The notes beneath the pieces were generated by a model. That model worked only from the letters and a program-made list of their open reading frames with translations, did no database searches and had not been told where the DNA came from. Shown here piece by piece: positions 45,529 through 53,848 of a DNA stretch of 64,000 nt. The DNA comes from Myxococcus sp. RHSTA-1-4 (GTDB lineage: Bacteria; Myxococcota; Myxococcia; Myxococcales; Myxococcaceae), in the NCBI RefSeq assembly GCF_020037125.1, contig NZ_JAIQDG010000019.1, positions 144,855 to 208,854 of the forward strand, in the 5' to 3' direction. Position 1 is the stretch's first letter, and each line of letters starts with the position of its first letter. The translations under genes and the position numbers were made by a program.

Positions 45529-45903
45529 ATGCAGGCCCAGGTCGTCAGGTTGGAGCAGGGAGAGGTGGGCCCGCGCGTCGCGCTGAAGACGCCGGGCGGA
45601 GTCATCTGGGCCTACTGGCGCGGAGACCCGCCCACGCGCGGGCAGTACACGGACGTGGAGCTCGCCATCACCCGGGTGCTCACCTGGGGCGAGGAGCTGG
45701 AGCAGGTGTCCGCGGCCCAGGCCGCCGAGCCCACGCTGGGTTGTCTCGACGGGACGCTCGAAGCGGTGGACGCGGAGGGGACGGTGACGCTGCGCGTGGG
45801 CTACGCACAGGTCATCCTCTCCGCGCGCGGAACCCCGCCCGCGCCCGGCAGCCACGTCCGGCTGCGCAACTGCGAAATCACCGCGTACCCGACGCACCTG
45901 TAG
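45529..45903 (+). CDS. Hypothetical protein
   Basis: 124 aa, ATG at 45529 with CTGGAG just upstream and 24 bp after the AlkC-like gene, so probably co-transcribed. The sequence is beta-rich (TPGGVIWAYWRG, EGTVTLRVGYAQVILSA, HVRLRNCEITAYP) with no signal peptide. I recognise no family. Confidence 0.65.
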   Translation: MQAQVVRLEQGEVGPRVALKTPGGVIWAYWRGDPPTRGQYTDVELAITRVLTWGEELEQVSAAQAAEPTLGCLDGTLEAVDAEGTVTLRVGYAQVILSARGTPPAPGSHVRLRNCEITAYPTHL

Positions 45904-45921
45904 CCGGGTGGAGGCCGCGCC

Positions 45922-46212
45922 TCAGCGCGGCCCGAGCGTCTTCACCAGCTTGTTGTACACGCCCATCACCAGCAGCGGCGTCACCCACAGGCCCACGAAG
46001 CGCGAGGCCCGCTCGCGGCGGCTCAGCTCCAGGCCCAGCGACGCGGCCATCGCGCAGAAGCTGGCGAAGAGGAAGACGTGCGACGGCACCTTGGCCGTCT
46101 GCTGCTCCAGCAGGCGGGTGAGCGAGCCCTCGGCGTGCTCGGCACGCACCACCGGAGGCGCCATGTACTCCTTCTCCGAAGCCTCACTCGCCGGGTTGAC
46201 GTCCATTCCCAT
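45922..46212 (-). CDS. Small membrane-associated hypothetical protein
   Basis: 96 aa from the ATG at 46212, with GGAGGG 3 nt upstream; the ATG at 46206 has better spacing. A polar N-terminal half ending in EGSLTRLLEQQTAKVP precedes a hydrophobic segment (HVFLFASFCAMAASLGLEL) and a second one (FVGLWVTPLLVMGVYNKLV). No family recognised. Confidence 0.6.
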   Translation of the reverse strand: MGMDVNPASEASEKEYMAPPVVRAEHAEGSLTRLLEQQTAKVPSHVFLFASFCAMAASLGLELSRRERASRFVGLWVTPLLVMGVYNKLVKTLGPR

Positions 46213-46334
46213 GCTCCCTCCCTGAGCGGGCAGGCGGGCCCGCGCCAAATCCCCTCCGTCCGGAGCCCGGCGGCGCCATGCAGCCGGCCGGAGCGGTCCC
46301 CATCATGGTGGGGCCGAGCACGAGGAAGGGCGAG

Positions 46335-46970
46335 ATGGCGAGCGCATCGACGGAGACCGAGGGCAACCAGGGAGGCGGCCTCCTGCTCCCCGAGCAGGGC
46401 GCGGGGCCGCTGCTGCAACGCGATTACTGGGCGGTCATCAAGGGCTGCCAGCACCCGCCGTCCACGGTGATGAACTGGGTGGCCCGCCGCTTCCCGGAGT
46501 TCGCCCCCGCGGAGCTGTGCGTCTTCAACCGCACGGGCGAGTCATGCGAGGGCGAGCCACTGGAGCCGGGTGACGAGCTGACGGTGAAGATTCAGGGCGC
46601 CGGCACCTTCGGCGTGCGCGTCATCCACAAGGACGCGCAGAGCCTCACGCTCGCCACCCTGCCGGGCCACCCGGAGGCGGGGCGAATCACCTTCGGGGCG
46701 TACCGCAACGACCACGGCGACGTCATCTTCCACATCCGCAGCCGGGCGCGCTCCGGCTCGCTGTTCCACTACGTGGGATTCGTCGGCGCGGGTGAGGCGA
46801 TGCAGACCAACACCTGGACCGAGTTCGTGCTGCGCGTCGCCGTCACCGCCGGGGAGGGCGTGGTGGGCGTCATCCACGCGGACACCACGGAGCTGGAGGA
46901 CGAGCCCGAGGGCTCGGACCCGGAGCATGACCCGACGTTCCTCGCGAAGGGAGACGCGGCGCATGATTGA
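46335..46970 (+). CDS. DUF1990-like protein
   Basis: 211 aa from the ATG at 46335 (GGAAGGG upstream). The central segment LATLPGHPEAGRITFGAYRNDHGDVIFHIRSRAR fits the DUF1990 pattern, in which a TLPGHPE-like loop precedes a beta strand with charged residues. The following gene contains the same fold and the two starts/stops overlap by 8 bp, so this looks like a tandem duplication within one operon. Function unknown; no signal peptide. Confidence 0.65.
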   Translation: MASASTETEGNQGGGLLLPEQGAGPLLQRDYWAVIKGCQHPPSTVMNWVARRFPEFAPAELCVFNRTGESCEGEPLEPGDELTVKIQGAGTFGVRVIHKDAQSLTLATLPGHPEAGRITFGAYRNDHGDVIFHIRSRARSGSLFHYVGFVGAGEAMQTNTWTEFVLRVAVTAGEGVVGVIHADTTELEDEPEGSDPEHDPTFLAKGDAAHD

Positions 46971-48216
46971 GTGGCGGTGGCGCTCCGGCTGGACGGAAGA
47001 GGAGCTGGTGCCCCGGCTGGAGCGGGCCCGCGCGCTGCGGCGCAACTTCACCGAGGGCGCCGGGGAGATGACCCTGGAAGCGGGCTGGAGCCAGGTGCAC
47101 TCCGTGGGCACGCTGGGCCACGAGCCGCCCGGGCCCCCCCGGCCCGACGGCATCTTCGAGCGCTCGCGGCGGGTGCTGGACACGTTCGACTTCTCCGACC
47201 CGCGCATCGTCCGCTGGCACTTCTCCACCGAAGAGCCGCTGCGCGGCCGCACGGTGCTGCTGGAGCTGAAGTCCCTCAACCAGAAGCTGCGCTACCTGTG
47301 CGCGGTGCGCGTGGGCGGCACGCGCCTGGAGCACGACGAGAAGTACAGCATCTACGGCTTCAGCTTCGAGACGCTGCAAGGGCACATCGAGTCGGGGCGC
47401 GAGTGGTTCCTGCTCAAGAAGGACCACGACACCGGCGAGGTGCGCTTCCACATCGAGGCGAGCTGGCGCCCGGGCGAGTTCCCCAACTGGTGGAGCCGCG
47501 TGGGCTTCAGCAGGGTGGGGCCGCGCTACCAGCGCGCATGGCACCGGCTGACGCACGTGCGCCTGCGCGAGCTGACACGGCACCGCCCGGACCTGGTGGG
47601 CCAGCCGGCGCGGCGCGGAAAGCTGGAGCACTCCGGACACGCGCTGGGGCTGGGGCCCGTGCGGTTCTACTCGCAGCGGGCGCCGGGCCGACGGAAGACG
47701 CAGGTGGACGAGGAGGTGGAAGCCGTGAATCGAGGACTCATTCTGACTCCGTTGGGGCTGGGCGTGCTGGCGGGAATGCGGAGCATGAGCGCGCCCACGC
47801 TGGTGAGCCGGCGGCTGTCCCAGGCGCCGGGCGGCCCGAGGACGGCCCCGCTGTCGGTGGCACTGTCGAAGCCGTGGGTGCCGAAGGTGCTGGGCGTGCT
47901 CGCGCTGGGCGAAGTGGTGGCGGACAAGCTGCCGAAGACGCCCGCGCGCGTGAAGCTCCTCCCGCTGGCGGGCCGGGTCTTCACGGGCGTGGTGGCCGCG
48001 GCCTCGTCGGTGGCGGGCCAGAAGCGGAGCATCGTGGCGCTGGCGGCGGTGCTGGGCGGCGCGGCGGCGGTGGCGTCGACCTGGGCCTTCTACTCGCTGC
48101 GCACGGTGGCCACGAAGCGCTACCGCGTCCCCAACGTGGCGGCGGCCTTCGCGGAGGACGCCCTGGTGGCGGCCCTGGCCTCGCGGCTGATGCCGGTGGT
48201 GGAGGCGCGCGCGTAG
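46963..48216 (+). CDS. DUF1990-like domain fused to DUF4126-like membrane domain
   Basis: 417 aa, ATG at 46963 with AAGGGAG upstream. Residues about 1-250 resemble DUF1990 (RRNFTEGAGEMTLEAGWSQVHSVGTLGHEPPG, GEVRFHIEASWRPGEFPNWWSRVGFSRVGPRYQRAWHR). Residues about 270-417 are an Ala/Val-rich membrane domain beginning LILTPLGLGVLAGMRSMSAPTL and containing LGVLALGEVVADKLPKTPAR, the signature of DUF4126 proteins. Fusion of the two is unusual in my experience. The partner gene upstream carries only the DUF1990-like part. Function unknown; the C-terminal part should reside in the inner membrane. Confidence 0.7.
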   Translation: MIEWRWRSGWTEEELVPRLERARALRRNFTEGAGEMTLEAGWSQVHSVGTLGHEPPGPPRPDGIFERSRRVLDTFDFSDPRIVRWHFSTEEPLRGRTVLLELKSLNQKLRYLCAVRVGGTRLEHDEKYSIYGFSFETLQGHIESGREWFLLKKDHDTGEVRFHIEASWRPGEFPNWWSRVGFSRVGPRYQRAWHRLTHVRLRELTRHRPDLVGQPARRGKLEHSGHALGLGPVRFYSQRAPGRRKTQVDEEVEAVNRGLILTPLGLGVLAGMRSMSAPTLVSRRLSQAPGGPRTAPLSVALSKPWVPKVLGVLALGEVVADKLPKTPARVKLLPLAGRVFTGVVAAASSVAGQKRSIVALAAVLGGAAAVASTWAFYSLRTVATKRYRVPNVAAAFAEDALVAALASRLMPVVEARA

Positions 48217-48240
48217 CCGGACGTCCACGCCTGACGGTGA

Positions 48241-48267
48241 CGGCGGCGTGGACCGTGGACGCCGCCG
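48241..48267. terminator. Bidirectional hairpin between convergent genes
   Basis: A perfect 9-bp stem CGGCGGCGT (48241-48249) / ACGCCGCCG (48259-48267) with a 9-nt loop lies between the converging genes. It overlaps a second possible stem (GTCCACGCC at 48223-48231 with GGCGTGGAC at 48245-48253), so the two are mutually exclusive folds. Confidence 0.55.
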
Positions 48268-48337
48268 GTTCGCCACGGGTGAGGTGGAGGGCTCGAGAAC
48301 GGAGCGGGGCCCGACTCCACCTCGGAGGACAGGGCGC

Positions 48338-49543
48338 TCAGCGCCCACGCGATGCGGCGGTCCGCGCGGCGTGGACCAGCGCGGCCAGGTCCTTCACGTC
48401 CGCGCCCACGTCCGCCGCCGGAGGCTTCGCCCGCGCGGGTGAGAACAGGCGCGCGGGCGTCTGCGCCTGACCGCGCAGGAGGATGAACAGGCGCAGCGCG
48501 TCCCGCAGGCGCTCCACGTCTGCCCCCTCTTCGCCCCGGGCCCGCTGCGCCGCGCTCCACAGCCGCACCCACGCGGCCTCCTCGTTCCACGCCCCCGAGG
48601 GACGCTCACGGGACAGCGCCGCCAGCTCCGCCGCCAGCGCGAACAGTCCCGCGCGGCCCTCACCGAAGGCGTCACACGCCTCCAGCTTCGCCTCGCGAGG
48701 CTCTCCCTGCGCGGAGCCCTCACGTCTCGCCAGCCACACGAGCAGCTCCGGCACCTCCGACTCCCCCGGCACCACCGGAGCCAGCCGCGCCTCCAGCAAC
48801 GCGCGCAGCCGGGCCCGCGCGACGCCGGACCAGAACGCCGCGTGCAGCAGCAGCTCCGGCCCGCTCCGGGGCACCTGGAGCGGCGCGCGCGGCGCCCGCC
48901 GCTCCAGGAACTCCTTCACCCGGCCACTCGTGTCGAAGTGCTCCAACCTCCGCCACAGCGCCGCCAGCGCGGACTCCGCCAGGGGCAGGGCGCGCCGCAA
49001 TTCGTCCGCCTCGGCCACGGTGAAGGGCAGTGCCCCTGGCGGCGCGGGGCGCTTGAAGACGCGCTCGAACACCTCGGCGGCGGCGCACGCGGCGCGCAGC
49101 TCCGGCAGGTTGCGGGGCAACAGCTCCACCGCCCGCGCCCAGGTGCGCCGGCCCAGCAGCGGCCCCGCCTCCAGCACCACCTCTTCCAGCTTCAGCAGCG
49201 CCTCGCCGAGCGTCGCCGGGCGCTGTGCCTCCGGCAGCCGCTTGAGCGCGGCGTGCCGCACGGCCTCGCGCAGGCGCTCCACCTCGGCCATCAGCTTCAC
49301 GGGAGCGGCGTGGTGGGGCCAGCCCTCGGCGGCGGCTCGGCGCTTCAGCGCGGCCAGCGCGGCATCCACCTCCGGCTGGGCCTGGGCCACCTCGCGCAGC
49401 AGCTCGAAGTGGGCACGCACCCGGTCCTTCCAGAAGAAGGCCTCCAGCATGCCCCGCAGGGCCCGGTAGCGCAGGCGCGTGGCCTCCAGGAGGTCCGCGC
49501 GGTCCTCCAGCCGTGCACGCAGGTTGTCCGGATGGGTCGCCAC
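48338..49543 (-). CDS. Hypothetical helical protein
   Basis: 401 aa if the GTG at 49543 is used. The frame continues upstream to 49624 without a ribosome site, and a TATAGT box six bases before the GTG suggests a leaderless message starting at this codon. The protein is almost entirely helical and Ala/Leu/Arg-rich, with coiled-coil-like stretches (EDRADLLEATRLRYRALRGML, EVDAALAALKRRAAAEGW). No signal peptide or membrane helix, and no recognised family. It lies directly downstream of dnaN and may be read from the dnaN transcript as well. Confidence 0.6.
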   Translation of the reverse strand: MATHPDNLRARLEDRADLLEATRLRYRALRGMLEAFFWKDRVRAHFELLREVAQAQPEVDAALAALKRRAAAEGWPHHAAPVKLMAEVERLREAVRHAALKRLPEAQRPATLGEALLKLEEVVLEAGPLLGRRTWARAVELLPRNLPELRAACAAAEVFERVFKRPAPPGALPFTVAEADELRRALPLAESALAALWRRLEHFDTSGRVKEFLERRAPRAPLQVPRSGPELLLHAAFWSGVARARLRALLEARLAPVVPGESEVPELLVWLARREGSAQGEPREAKLEACDAFGEGRAGLFALAAELAALSRERPSGAWNEEAAWVRLWSAAQRARGEEGADVERLRDALRLFILLRGQAQTPARLFSPARAKPPAADVGADVKDLAALVHAARTAASRGR

Positions 49544-49550
49544 GCCTCCA

Positions 49551-49556
49551 CTATAC
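49551..49556 (-). promoter_or_regulatory. -10 box of a possible leaderless transcript
   Basis: TATAGT on the minus strand is followed after exactly six bases by the GTG of the hypothetical gene, so transcription would begin at the start codon itself. The -35 region (CTGCCG at 17-nt spacing) is poor. Confidence 0.3.
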
Positions 49557-49654
49557 GGAGGCGCCCGGCGGCCGGCAGGCCCCCGGCCCTCGCGGACCCG
49601 CGCGAGTGAACGGTGCGGATCCACGAATGCGCCGATGGCTCACGTCGAAACGGC

Positions 49655-50761
49655 TCAGACGCGCATCGGCATGACGACGGCGGTGAAGCTGCGGTCGCCG
49701 GGGGCGTGCAGGACGCCCGGGCTGTGCTCGTCACCCAGCTCGAAGGAGACCTCGTCCGTGTCGGTGACGCCGAGCACGTCCATCAGGTAGCGGGCGTTGA
49801 AGCCGATGGTGATGTCGTTGCCGCGGTAGGCCAGCTCCAGCACGTCCTTGGCCTCGCCCAGGTCCGGGTTGCTCGCGGTGATGAGGAGCTTGTTCTCCTC
49901 CAGGCCGATGCGCACCGCGTTGCTCTTGTCCGCCGACAGCAGGGCGATGCGCTTGAGGCCCTCCAGGAAGCGCACCTTGGGCACCAGGACGACCTTCTCA
50001 CCCTCCTTGGGGATGACGCGCTGGTACTCGGGGAACTGGCCGTCGATGAGCCGCATCACCATGGACAGGCCCGGCTTCTTGAAGAGGGCCGAGTTCTCCG
50101 CGAAGCCCAGGTGGCACTCGGCGTCCGGGGCCTCGTCGAGCAGGCGCTTGAGCTCCATCAGGCCCTTGCGGGGGATGATGACGCCGCCCTTGAGCTTGAA
50201 GTCACCCGGCATCTCCCGCTCGATGAGCGACAGGCGGTGGCCGTCGGTGGCCACCATGCGGACCTTGCCGCCGGACTGGGGCTCGAAGAAGACGCCGTTG
50301 AGGATGTAGCGCGTCTCGTCGCTGGAGATGGCGAACTGCGTCTTCTTGATCATCTCCAGGAGGGTGTTGCCGCCCACCTGCACCATGGGCGCGCTCTCCT
50401 CCTTGGGCAGCTTGGGGTACTCCTCGGCGGCCATGCCGACGATCTTGAAGTGCGCCGAGCCGCTGGAGATGTCGACGTAGTTGTTGGCCAGCTTCTTGAG
50501 CGTGACCTGCGCGTCCGGGAGGTTCTGGACGATGTCGAAGACGTACTTGGCGCTGAGGGTGACGGCGCCCGTCTTGATGACCTCGGCGGGGTGCTCGGAG
50601 ACGACGCCGATGTCCAGGTCGAACGCGGTGACGGTGATCCCGCCCTTGTTCGCGTTGACGAGCACGTTGGCGAGGATGGGCATCGTCGTCTTGCGCTCCA
50701 CGATGCCCTGGGCGCGGTGGAGGGCCTTCTTCAGCTCGTCGGCGGCGATGCGGAATTCCAT
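49655..50761 (-). CDS. dnaN: DNA polymerase III sliding clamp (beta subunit)
   Basis: 368 aa, ATG at 50761 with AAGGA upstream. The clamp encircles DNA and tethers polymerase III. It opens MEFRIAADELKKALHRAQGIVERKTTMPILANVLV and shows three repeated clamp folds, with family blocks VKMVATDGHRLS-like (KVRMVATDGHRLSLIEREM), RKGLMELKRLLDE, and LIDGQFPEYQRVIP. The C-terminal end FTAVVMPMRV replaces the usual MPMR(L/V) end and includes the protein-binding pocket. Length is standard. Confidence 0.97.
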   Translation of the reverse strand: MEFRIAADELKKALHRAQGIVERKTTMPILANVLVNANKGGITVTAFDLDIGVVSEHPAEVIKTGAVTLSAKYVFDIVQNLPDAQVTLKKLANNYVDISSGSAHFKIVGMAAEEYPKLPKEESAPMVQVGGNTLLEMIKKTQFAISSDETRYILNGVFFEPQSGGKVRMVATDGHRLSLIEREMPGDFKLKGGVIIPRKGLMELKRLLDEAPDAECHLGFAENSALFKKPGLSMVMRLIDGQFPEYQRVIPKEGEKVVLVPKVRFLEGLKRIALLSADKSNAVRIGLEENKLLITASNPDLGEAKDVLELAYRGNDITIGFNARYLMDVLGVTDTDEVSFELGDEHSPGVLHAPGDRSFTAVVMPMRV

Positions 50762-50783
50762 CGGAAGGTGTCCTTACAGGTCG

Positions 50784-50798
50784 CGGCCCGTCGGGCCG
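50784..50798. promoter_or_regulatory. Perfect palindrome in the dnaN leader
   Basis: CGGCCCG-T-CGGGCCG, a 15-bp perfect inverted repeat, lies 23 bp upstream of the dnaN start codon. In the mRNA it would form a tight 7-bp hairpin with a single-base loop (fewer pairs in practice); as DNA it could be an operator. Confidence 0.35.
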
Positions 50799-51032
50799 AT
50801 CAACGAGGCCGGATGTAGCCCCTGACCGGTAGGACGTCAATGAACGCGGGGCCCCCAATTTCGCCACTGTCCACGCCCATGCGGGCAGCGCAGCCACTCC
50901 CAGTCTCCCTGCCCAGAAGTTCAGGTAATCCCCTTCTATCTGACCGCCAGTCACCACCCCTGGAGACATGAGCGGACTGGCTCCTACCTTCAAGGCGGAG
51001 GACACTGCCGTCCCACCCCATCCGGAGCCCCC

Positions 51033-51527
51033 ATGACTGTCCGCCCGCTGCTCCTCGCCGCCCTGGCCCTCGGCTTCGCCGCCGGGTGCAACAACAAGCC
51101 GCCCGCCCACACCGCCCCCCCGACGAGCGAGCCCGGCACCACCGCCGCCGCGCCCGAGACCCGGCCCGCGGAGACGCCCCCGGCGAACGAGCCCGGCACG
51201 GCCGCCGCCCCCGCCCCCGCCCAGCCCGAGGTGAAGCCGGGTGAGAGCGCCGTGTACATCGTCCGCGACAGCGGCATCCGCTGCATCGCCCCGCCCTGCC
51301 CCTCCTACACCGCCACCCGCGTGGACAAGCCGGGCACGGACGCCCTCCTCATCCACGAGCTGGACCTGGCCGCGGTGGCCGGCGACTCCGAGGAGCGCAT
51401 GCAGTCCCTGACGATGCAGACGACACAGGCCGAGGGCCTGAAGGTGGAGGCCACGCTGGAGACGCGGCCCAAGGCCGGCCCCGCGGGCGACGCCACCGTC
51501 CTGCGCGTCAGCAAGCTGAGCAACTGA
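51033..51527 (+). CDS. Lipoprotein with DUF6748-like domain
   Basis: 164 aa, ATG at 51033 with GGAG upstream. The lipobox is FAAGC (Cys near 19). A Pro/Ala/Thr-rich linker follows (about residues 22-70), typical of surface lipoproteins. The C-terminal domain has YIVRDSGIRCIAPPCPSYTATRVDK, the Cys-pair pattern seen in DUF6748 proteins, and ends in a beta-rich segment. Function unknown; outer-membrane anchoring is inferred. It is divergent from dnaN. Confidence 0.7.
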   Translation: MTVRPLLLAALALGFAAGCNNKPPAHTAPPTSEPGTTAAAPETRPAETPPANEPGTAAAPAPAQPEVKPGESAVYIVRDSGIRCIAPPCPSYTATRVDKPGTDALLIHELDLAAVAGDSEERMQSLTMQTTQAEGLKVEATLETRPKAGPAGDATVLRVSKLSN

Positions 51528-51541
51528 GCCGCCGGGCCACT

Positions 51542-51583
51542 CGAGGGCCCGCGTCTCACTCACGAGGGCCCGCGTCTCACTCA
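51542..51583. repeat. Two perfect 21-bp tandem copies at a stop codon
   Basis: The unit starting CGAGGGCCCG and ending CTCACTCA occurs twice back to back (51542-51562 and 51563-51583). The second copy contains the TGA stop of the outer-membrane protein gene, so a duplicate stop lies 21 bp further on. This is a recent duplication between converging genes. Confidence 0.8.
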
Positions 51584-52165
51584 GATGTGCAGTCCCACCT
51601 GGAGTCCGGGCCAGTGCTGCAGGCGCTGGTCCTCCTTCGGCCGGCTCTCACGCACCGACATGCGCGTGACGGAGTCGAAGTCCGGCTGTCCCCAGACGAA
51701 CCACATGTTGTAGGTGGGCCCGGCGAACACGGCCAGGCGCGGCAGCACCTGGAAGCCGAGCATCAGCCGCGCCTGCCCCAGCACGTTGCCGCCGTCACCC
51801 TCCAGCGGCTTCTGCACCGGCTGGACGGCGCCACCCGTCACGTCCATGTCCAGCCACAGGCGGTGGGCCAGCGTCAGGTGGCCGCCCAGCCCCGCGGCGA
51901 AGCTGAAGCGCGCGTCCCGGCCCGGCGCGAAGCCCGACAGCAGCGTCATGTAGAAGGGCCCGCCGCCAATCTTCACGCCCAGGTTGGCGACCTGGATGTC
52001 GCTCGCCCAGAGCTCCAGGTGCACCTTGCCCTTGCGCAGCCCGCTGGAGGGGGCCACCGGAGCCGTCTCACCCGCCTCCGCCGCGAGGAGCGACGCCCCC
52101 GGGAACTGCCCGGCGGCCGCCGCCCCCGCCCATAGCCACGATGCGAGGAGCGCAAAGGATTTCAT
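51581..52165 (-). CDS. Small outer-membrane beta-barrel-like protein
   Basis: 194 aa from the ATG at 52165, which shares its A with the TGA of the upstream gene (TGATG). The signal peptide ends near AAAAGQ. The mature part alternates strands (VHLELWASDIQVANLGVKIGGG, FSFAAGLGGHLTLAHRLWLDMDVTGG, VLGQARLMLGFQVLPRLAVFAGPTYNMWF) and ends LQVGLHI, as in small barrels. It is the last gene of the sigma factor operon, so its expression probably depends on that system. Name and function unknown. Confidence 0.7.
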   Translation of the reverse strand: MKSFALLASWLWAGAAAAGQFPGASLLAAEAGETAPVAPSSGLRKGKVHLELWASDIQVANLGVKIGGGPFYMTLLSGFAPGRDARFSFAAGLGGHLTLAHRLWLDMDVTGGAVQPVQKPLEGDGGNVLGQARLMLGFQVLPRLAVFAGPTYNMWFVWGQPDFDSVTRMSVRESRPKEDQRLQHWPGLQVGLHI

Positions 52166-52965
52166 CACCTCCGCTTTTCCAGCGTGAAGGACACCTGCGT
52201 CAAGCCCTCGGGCAGAGATAGGGCAGCCGAGCGAGCGTCGGGGCTCCCCGCCAGGGCCCGCGCCGCGTCCAGCACGGGCTCCACGGCGAAGGGCGCCTCC
52301 GAGGTGACGAAGAAGAAGCGCTCGAACCGCGGCGCGTCGTCCAGCTCATACGCGCGGGGCAGCATGTGCGTGCCCGAGGGCGCCAGCGCCGCCGCCCGCG
52401 AGCCTCCTTCCGGCGCATGAAGGGTGACGGCGCCGCGCCCGTCCACGGAGAGGATGACACCGTGGGTGCGACCCGCGGCCACATACGCGAGCTGCACCAC
52501 GTCACCCGCGGCGGCGTGAGCCCCTTCGGTGAGGCGCTCGGGGCCCGCCGCGGCCTGGCGGTGGACGACGAGCTGGGGCTCCAGCCCCTTGATGCGCGTC
52601 ACCTCGACGGGCCCCACGGCCACCGCGCCGCCGGAGCCCACGTCCTCCACGTCCGCCGGGCGCGCCAGCACGAAGAGGGCCACGGTGGCGAGCGCCGGCA
52701 CCAGGGCCCATGCCAATGCCGGGCGCCTCGAAGAAGGGGAGGGCTCCTCCCTCCGGGACGCGCGGGCCTCCACCTCGCGGACCACCCGCGCGGGCGGCAG
52801 GCGCTCCAGCGTGGCGCGCGAGTCGGCTTCCAGGGCGGCCAGCCGGGCCGGGCCGTCAGGCTCCCGCGCCAGTCGGGCGCGCGCGGCGGCCAGCTCCTCG
52901 GGGGGAAGCTCGCCGAGGGCGATTCGCTCCAGCAGCCAGTCGGGCGTGCGGTGAGGGGACGTCAT
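52165..52965 (-). CDS. ActD-like / putative anti-sigma membrane protein
   Basis: 266 aa, ATG at 52965 overlapping the TGA of the sigma gene by 4 bp. The N-terminus (PDWLLERIALGELPPEELAAARARLA) resembles the cytoplasmic zinc-free anti-sigma-like helical part seen next to ECF sigma genes. One membrane helix is at about residues 95-112 (ALAWALVPALATVALFVLA). The C-terminal 150 residues (LEPQLVVHRQAAAGPERL, DVVQLAYVAAGRTHGVILSVDG) are periplasmic and resemble proteins annotated ActD-like in myxobacteria. An anti-sigma role is inferred from position and topology. Confidence 0.7.
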   Translation of the reverse strand: MTSPHRTPDWLLERIALGELPPEELAAARARLAREPDGPARLAALEADSRATLERLPPARVVREVEARASRREEPSPSSRRPALAWALVPALATVALFVLARPADVEDVGSGGAVAVGPVEVTRIKGLEPQLVVHRQAAAGPERLTEGAHAAAGDVVQLAYVAAGRTHGVILSVDGRGAVTLHAPEGGSRAAALAPSGTHMLPRAYELDDAPRFERFFFVTSEAPFAVEPVLDAARALAGSPDARSAALSLPEGLTQVSFTLEKRR

Positions 52966-53447
52966 GCGGCCTCCAGCTCCAGCTCTTGCAGCGCGGCGGA
53001 CAGGGCCCGCAGGCGCTTGCGCACCCCGGACACGGACAGGCCCACCTCGCGGGCGGTCTCCTCCAGCGTCATGCCGTCCACCAGGTGCAGCACGGCGATG
53101 TCGCGGCTGGAGGCGGGCACCCGGCCGAACAGCCGGTCCAGCAGCCCCCGCGCGGCGGTGCGCGACTCGGTGTCCTCCGCGGCGGCAATCTGCAGCACCA
53201 ACTCGTCCTCCCGGTCCTCCGGCCGCCGCTTCGCCCCGCGCAGCTTGTTGAGGCACACGGTGGTGGCGATGCGGTGCAGCAGGCTGGACGGCGCGGTGTC
53301 CTTCAGCGCGCCCTGGTAGCGCAGCAACTGCACGAACACGTCGTGCATGGCGTCCACGGCCCGCTCCTCGTCGCGCAGGAGGAAGCGGCAGCGCCGGAGC
53401 ACCTGGGGGCCATAGCGGCGGTAGTAGGCCTCCACATCGATTGACAC
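52962..53447 (-). CDS. ECF-family RNA polymerase sigma factor
   Basis: 161 aa from the GTG at 53447, which has GGAGG 8 nt upstream. Sigma region 2 is at about residues 5-75 (YYRRYGPQVLRRCRFLLRDEERAVDAMHDVFVQLL) and region 4 at about residues 105-155 (LLDRLFGRVPASSRDIAVLHLVDGMTLEETAREVGLSVSGVRKRLR, with the helix-turn-helix). No region 3, as expected for ECF factors. It is the first gene of a three-gene coupled operon with the ActD-like membrane protein and an outer-membrane protein. Confidence 0.9.
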   Translation of the reverse strand: MSIDVEAYYRRYGPQVLRRCRFLLRDEERAVDAMHDVFVQLLRYQGALKDTAPSSLLHRIATTVCLNKLRGAKRRPEDREDELVLQIAAAEDTESRTAARGLLDRLFGRVPASSRDIAVLHLVDGMTLEETAREVGLSVSGVRKRLRALSAALQELELEAA

Positions 53448-53780
53448 CGGAGTCGCGCCTCCCTCGTTTCGCGAAGGGAACACCGGTGCCGCGGAAAACT
53501 GTCACCGCGCCCTTCACCGCCGCGTCCGTACCCCGTTTTCCCCTCCCGGGCCACCCGGCCCTCCAATCCGGCCACCGGCCCACCAGGACATCCACTGGCC
53601 GGGTGGCCTCCGTCCAGGAGGCCGGACGGTGTCGCGGCCATGGACCACCCCACCCGGCAGGACGGCGTCACCTGCCACCCCAGGCGGAGCGCCGTGCATG
53701 GAGCCCACGCCCCTCCCCAGGGAGCACGGGCATGCGCTCTGCAATCGAGCTCCGCCAGACAGGCGGCACACAGCCAACCA
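53448..53780. other. Intergenic stretch between sigma operon and toxin-antitoxin pair
   Basis: I find no credible gene here. The right 100 bp becomes A+T-rich and leads into the promoter of the toxin-antitoxin genes. It must also hold the promoter of the sigma factor operon, but no clear hexamers are seen. Confidence 0.45.
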
Positions 53781-53795
53781 CATCAACCATTGATG
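53781..53795. promoter_or_regulatory. Putative toxin-antitoxin operator
   Basis: CATCAA-CCA-TTGATG is a perfect inverted repeat inside an A+T-rich patch, 53 bp upstream of the toxin start. A second, shorter pair GTTGA / TCAAC (53843-53847 and 53855-53859) brackets the toxin start codon. Autoregulation by the MqsA-like protein is the expected use. Confidence 0.45.
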
Positions 53796-53848
53796 AAAAT
53801 ATCACTCAGCATGTTCTTCAGGAATCCACACCGAGAGCAACTGTTGAT

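Noticed and set aside
44206..45897. N-terminal extension of the histidine kinase frame to 1236 residues
   Set aside because: It runs antisense through the AlkC-like gene and the hypothetical gene after it; the extension has no domain, while the plus-strand proteins do.
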